64,000 bases of DNA from MKSF01 sp037190225 (GTDB taxonomy: Bacteria; Bacteroidota; Bacteroidia; Chitinophagales; Chitinophagaceae): the NCBI GenBank assembly GCA_037190225.1, contig JBBCJL010000006.1:62001-126000 (forward strand). Reading direction: 5' to 3'. The notes below the pieces were generated by a model, which was not told the origin of the DNA, did not search any database, and worked only from the letters and a program-made list of their open reading frames with translations. Both the position numbers and the translations under genes were made by a program. Shown here one piece after another: positions 62,776 through 64,000 of this stretch (positions are counted from its first letter, which is position 1; each line of letters opens with the position of its first letter).

Positions 62776-64000
62776 ATGCCTTATTTATTCACATCAGAAT
62801 CAGTATCAGAGGGACATCCGGATAAAATTGCCGACCAAATATCAGATGCCCTGATAGATAATTTCCTGGCATTTGATGTCAACTCAAAAGTAGCCTGCGA
62901 AACACTGGTGACCACCGGTCAGGTAGTGCTGGCAGGAGAAGTAAAGTCCCAAGCATATTTAGACGTACAGCAAATTGCCCGTGATGTCATCAAGAGGATC
63001 GGGTACACCAAGAGTGAGTATATGTTTGAAGCCAATTCCTGTGGAGTCTTATCTGCCATTCATGAGCAGTCCCAGGATATCAACCAGGGCGTGGACAAAA
63101 AGAAGAAGGAAGACCAGGGTGCCGGCGACCAGGGCATGATGTTCGGTTATGCCACTGACGAGACCGAAGATTATATGCCGCTTGCATTGGACCTTGCCCA
63201 TAAGATATTGATAGAGCTGGCCGCCCTGCGGAGGGAGCATAAGCAGATCAAATACCTGCGCCCGGACGCGAAAGCCCAGGTAACACTGGAATATGATGAT
63301 AACAACGTTCCGGTCAGGATCGATGCTATCGTGGTATCCACCCAGCACGATGAATTCGATACGGAAGCCAAAATGCTGGATAAGATCAAGAAAGATATCA
63401 TATCCATACTGATCCCGCGTGTAAAGGCCAAGTATAAAAAATACGCGCATCTTTTTACCAATAATATACAGTATCATATCAATCCTACGGGCAAGTTCGT
63501 GATCGGCGGTCCTCACGGGGATACCGGGCTGACAGGCCGTAAGATCATTGTGGATACCTATGGCGGTAAGGGCGCGCATGGCGGCGGCGCATTTTCCGGT
63601 AAGGACCCTTCCAAGGTGGACCGTTCCGCTGCCTATGCTACCCGCCATATAGCCAAGAACCTTGTGGCTGCAGGTGTGGCCAGAGAAGTGCTGGTACAGG
63701 TGTCTTATGCCATCGGTGTGGCGCAGCCTATGGGCATTTACGTGAATACTTACGGTACCGCCAATGTGGATATGAACGATGGAGAGATCGCGAAGATCGT
63801 ATCGGAGCTTTTTGATATGCGGCCTTACTTTATAGAGCAGCGCCTGAAATTACGCAACCCGATTTACAGTGAAACGGCTTCTTATGGTCATATGGGACGT
63901 AAAAACGAGGTGGTTACCAAAGTTTTCAGGTCGCCTGAAGGCAAGGAAAAGAAGGTGAAAGTAGAGCTGTTCACCTGGGAAAAGCTGGATTATGTGGCTA
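62776..64000 (+). CDS. metK: S-adenosylmethionine synthetase (partial at window end)
   Basis: The frame runs from ATG 62776 to the window edge, 408 codons. It makes S-adenosylmethionine from methionine and ATP. Visible are TSESVSEGHPDKIADQISDA, GAGDQGMMFGYA, NPTGKFVIGGPHGDTGLTGRKI, GGAFSGKDPSKVDRSAAY and QVSYAIGVAQPMG, covering the substrate, metal and K+ sites. MetK is usually about 385-430 residues, so only the extreme C-terminus is missing. Confidence 0.97.
   Translation, partial: MPYLFTSESVSEGHPDKIADQISDALIDNFLAFDVNSKVACETLVTTGQVVLAGEVKSQAYLDVQQIARDVIKRIGYTKSEYMFEANSCGVLSAIHEQSQDINQGVDKKKKEDQGAGDQGMMFGYATDETEDYMPLALDLAHKILIELAALRREHKQIKYLRPDAKAQVTLEYDDNNVPVRIDAIVVSTQHDEFDTEAKMLDKIKKDIISILIPRVKAKYKKYAHLFTNNIQYHINPTGKFVIGGPHGDTGLTGRKIIVDTYGGKGAHGGGAFSGKDPSKVDRSAAYATRHIAKNLVAAGVAREVLVQVSYAIGVAQPMGIYVNTYGTANVDMNDGEIAKIVSELFDMRPYFIEQRLKLRNPIYSETASYGHMGRKNEVVTKVFRSPEGKEKKVKVELFTWEKLDYVA

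Noticed and set aside
1..64000. CRISPR arrays, rRNA genes and prophage structural genes
   Set aside because: None was seen: no regularly spaced identical repeats, no rRNA signatures, and no phage capsid, portal or tail genes.

Overview
The window looks like chromosome of a Bacteroidota bacterium, most likely a member of or close to Chitinophagaceae (inference). Support comes from several Bacteroidota promoters with a TAnnTTTG -7 box (the best with a TTG about 20 bases upstream), type IX secretion C-terminal sorting domains, a TonB receptor with an N-terminal carboxypeptidase-like domain, very large RHS proteins exported by a Sec signal, and a B12-riboswitch operon of surface proteins. Most genes are moderately GC-rich. 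One segment, about 32.3-34.1 kb, is strikingly AT-rich.

Layout. 0-5.2 kb: the tail of a truncated gene, a DinB-fold enzyme, a PAS-LuxR regulator and a TonB receptor, then two tRNA-Glu(UUC) copies that share promoter, leader and long palindromic terminators. 5.2-9.0 kb: a LytTR response regulator with a propeller-type LytS-like kinase. 9.1-10.5 kb: a divergent tyrosine recombinase lying between two imperfect direct repeats of about 130 bases. 10.7-33.9 kb: a co-directional eight-gene cluster. It encodes an outer-membrane barrel protein, a secreted accessory protein, an OmpH/Skp-like chaperone, a lipoprotein, a 2042-residue SpvB-like shell protein, a small secreted protein, a 3436-residue RHS protein ending in a foreign-looking nuclease-like domain, and an AT-rich probable immunity gene. 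I read it as a polymorphic toxin-immunity locus built on a Tc-toxin-like B/C cocoon, with its own envelope proteins. This is the main candidate for an undescribed system.

34.2-50.5 kb is mostly housekeeping: heptose-phosphate metabolism, a PfkB kinase, FtsY, half a transketolase, an M16 peptidase, a phosphopantetheinyl transferase, a PstS-like lipoprotein, a TPR protein and ZapA, with a T9SS surface protein and an acyltransferase between them. 50.6-54.2 kb is a cobalamin-riboswitch operon encoding a DUF4465-like T9SS protein, a second T9SS surface protein and a BtuG-like propeller lipoprotein, without a TonB transporter. 54.3-64 kb holds an M28 peptidase, an exported acetolactate-decarboxylase-like protein, YbjQ with a 43-residue membrane protein, a MORN-type protein, an IscA-type protein, PBP1A, DsbD and metK (cut at the window end).

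Terminators separate most transcription units. Functions were assigned by reading motifs; no database search was possible.
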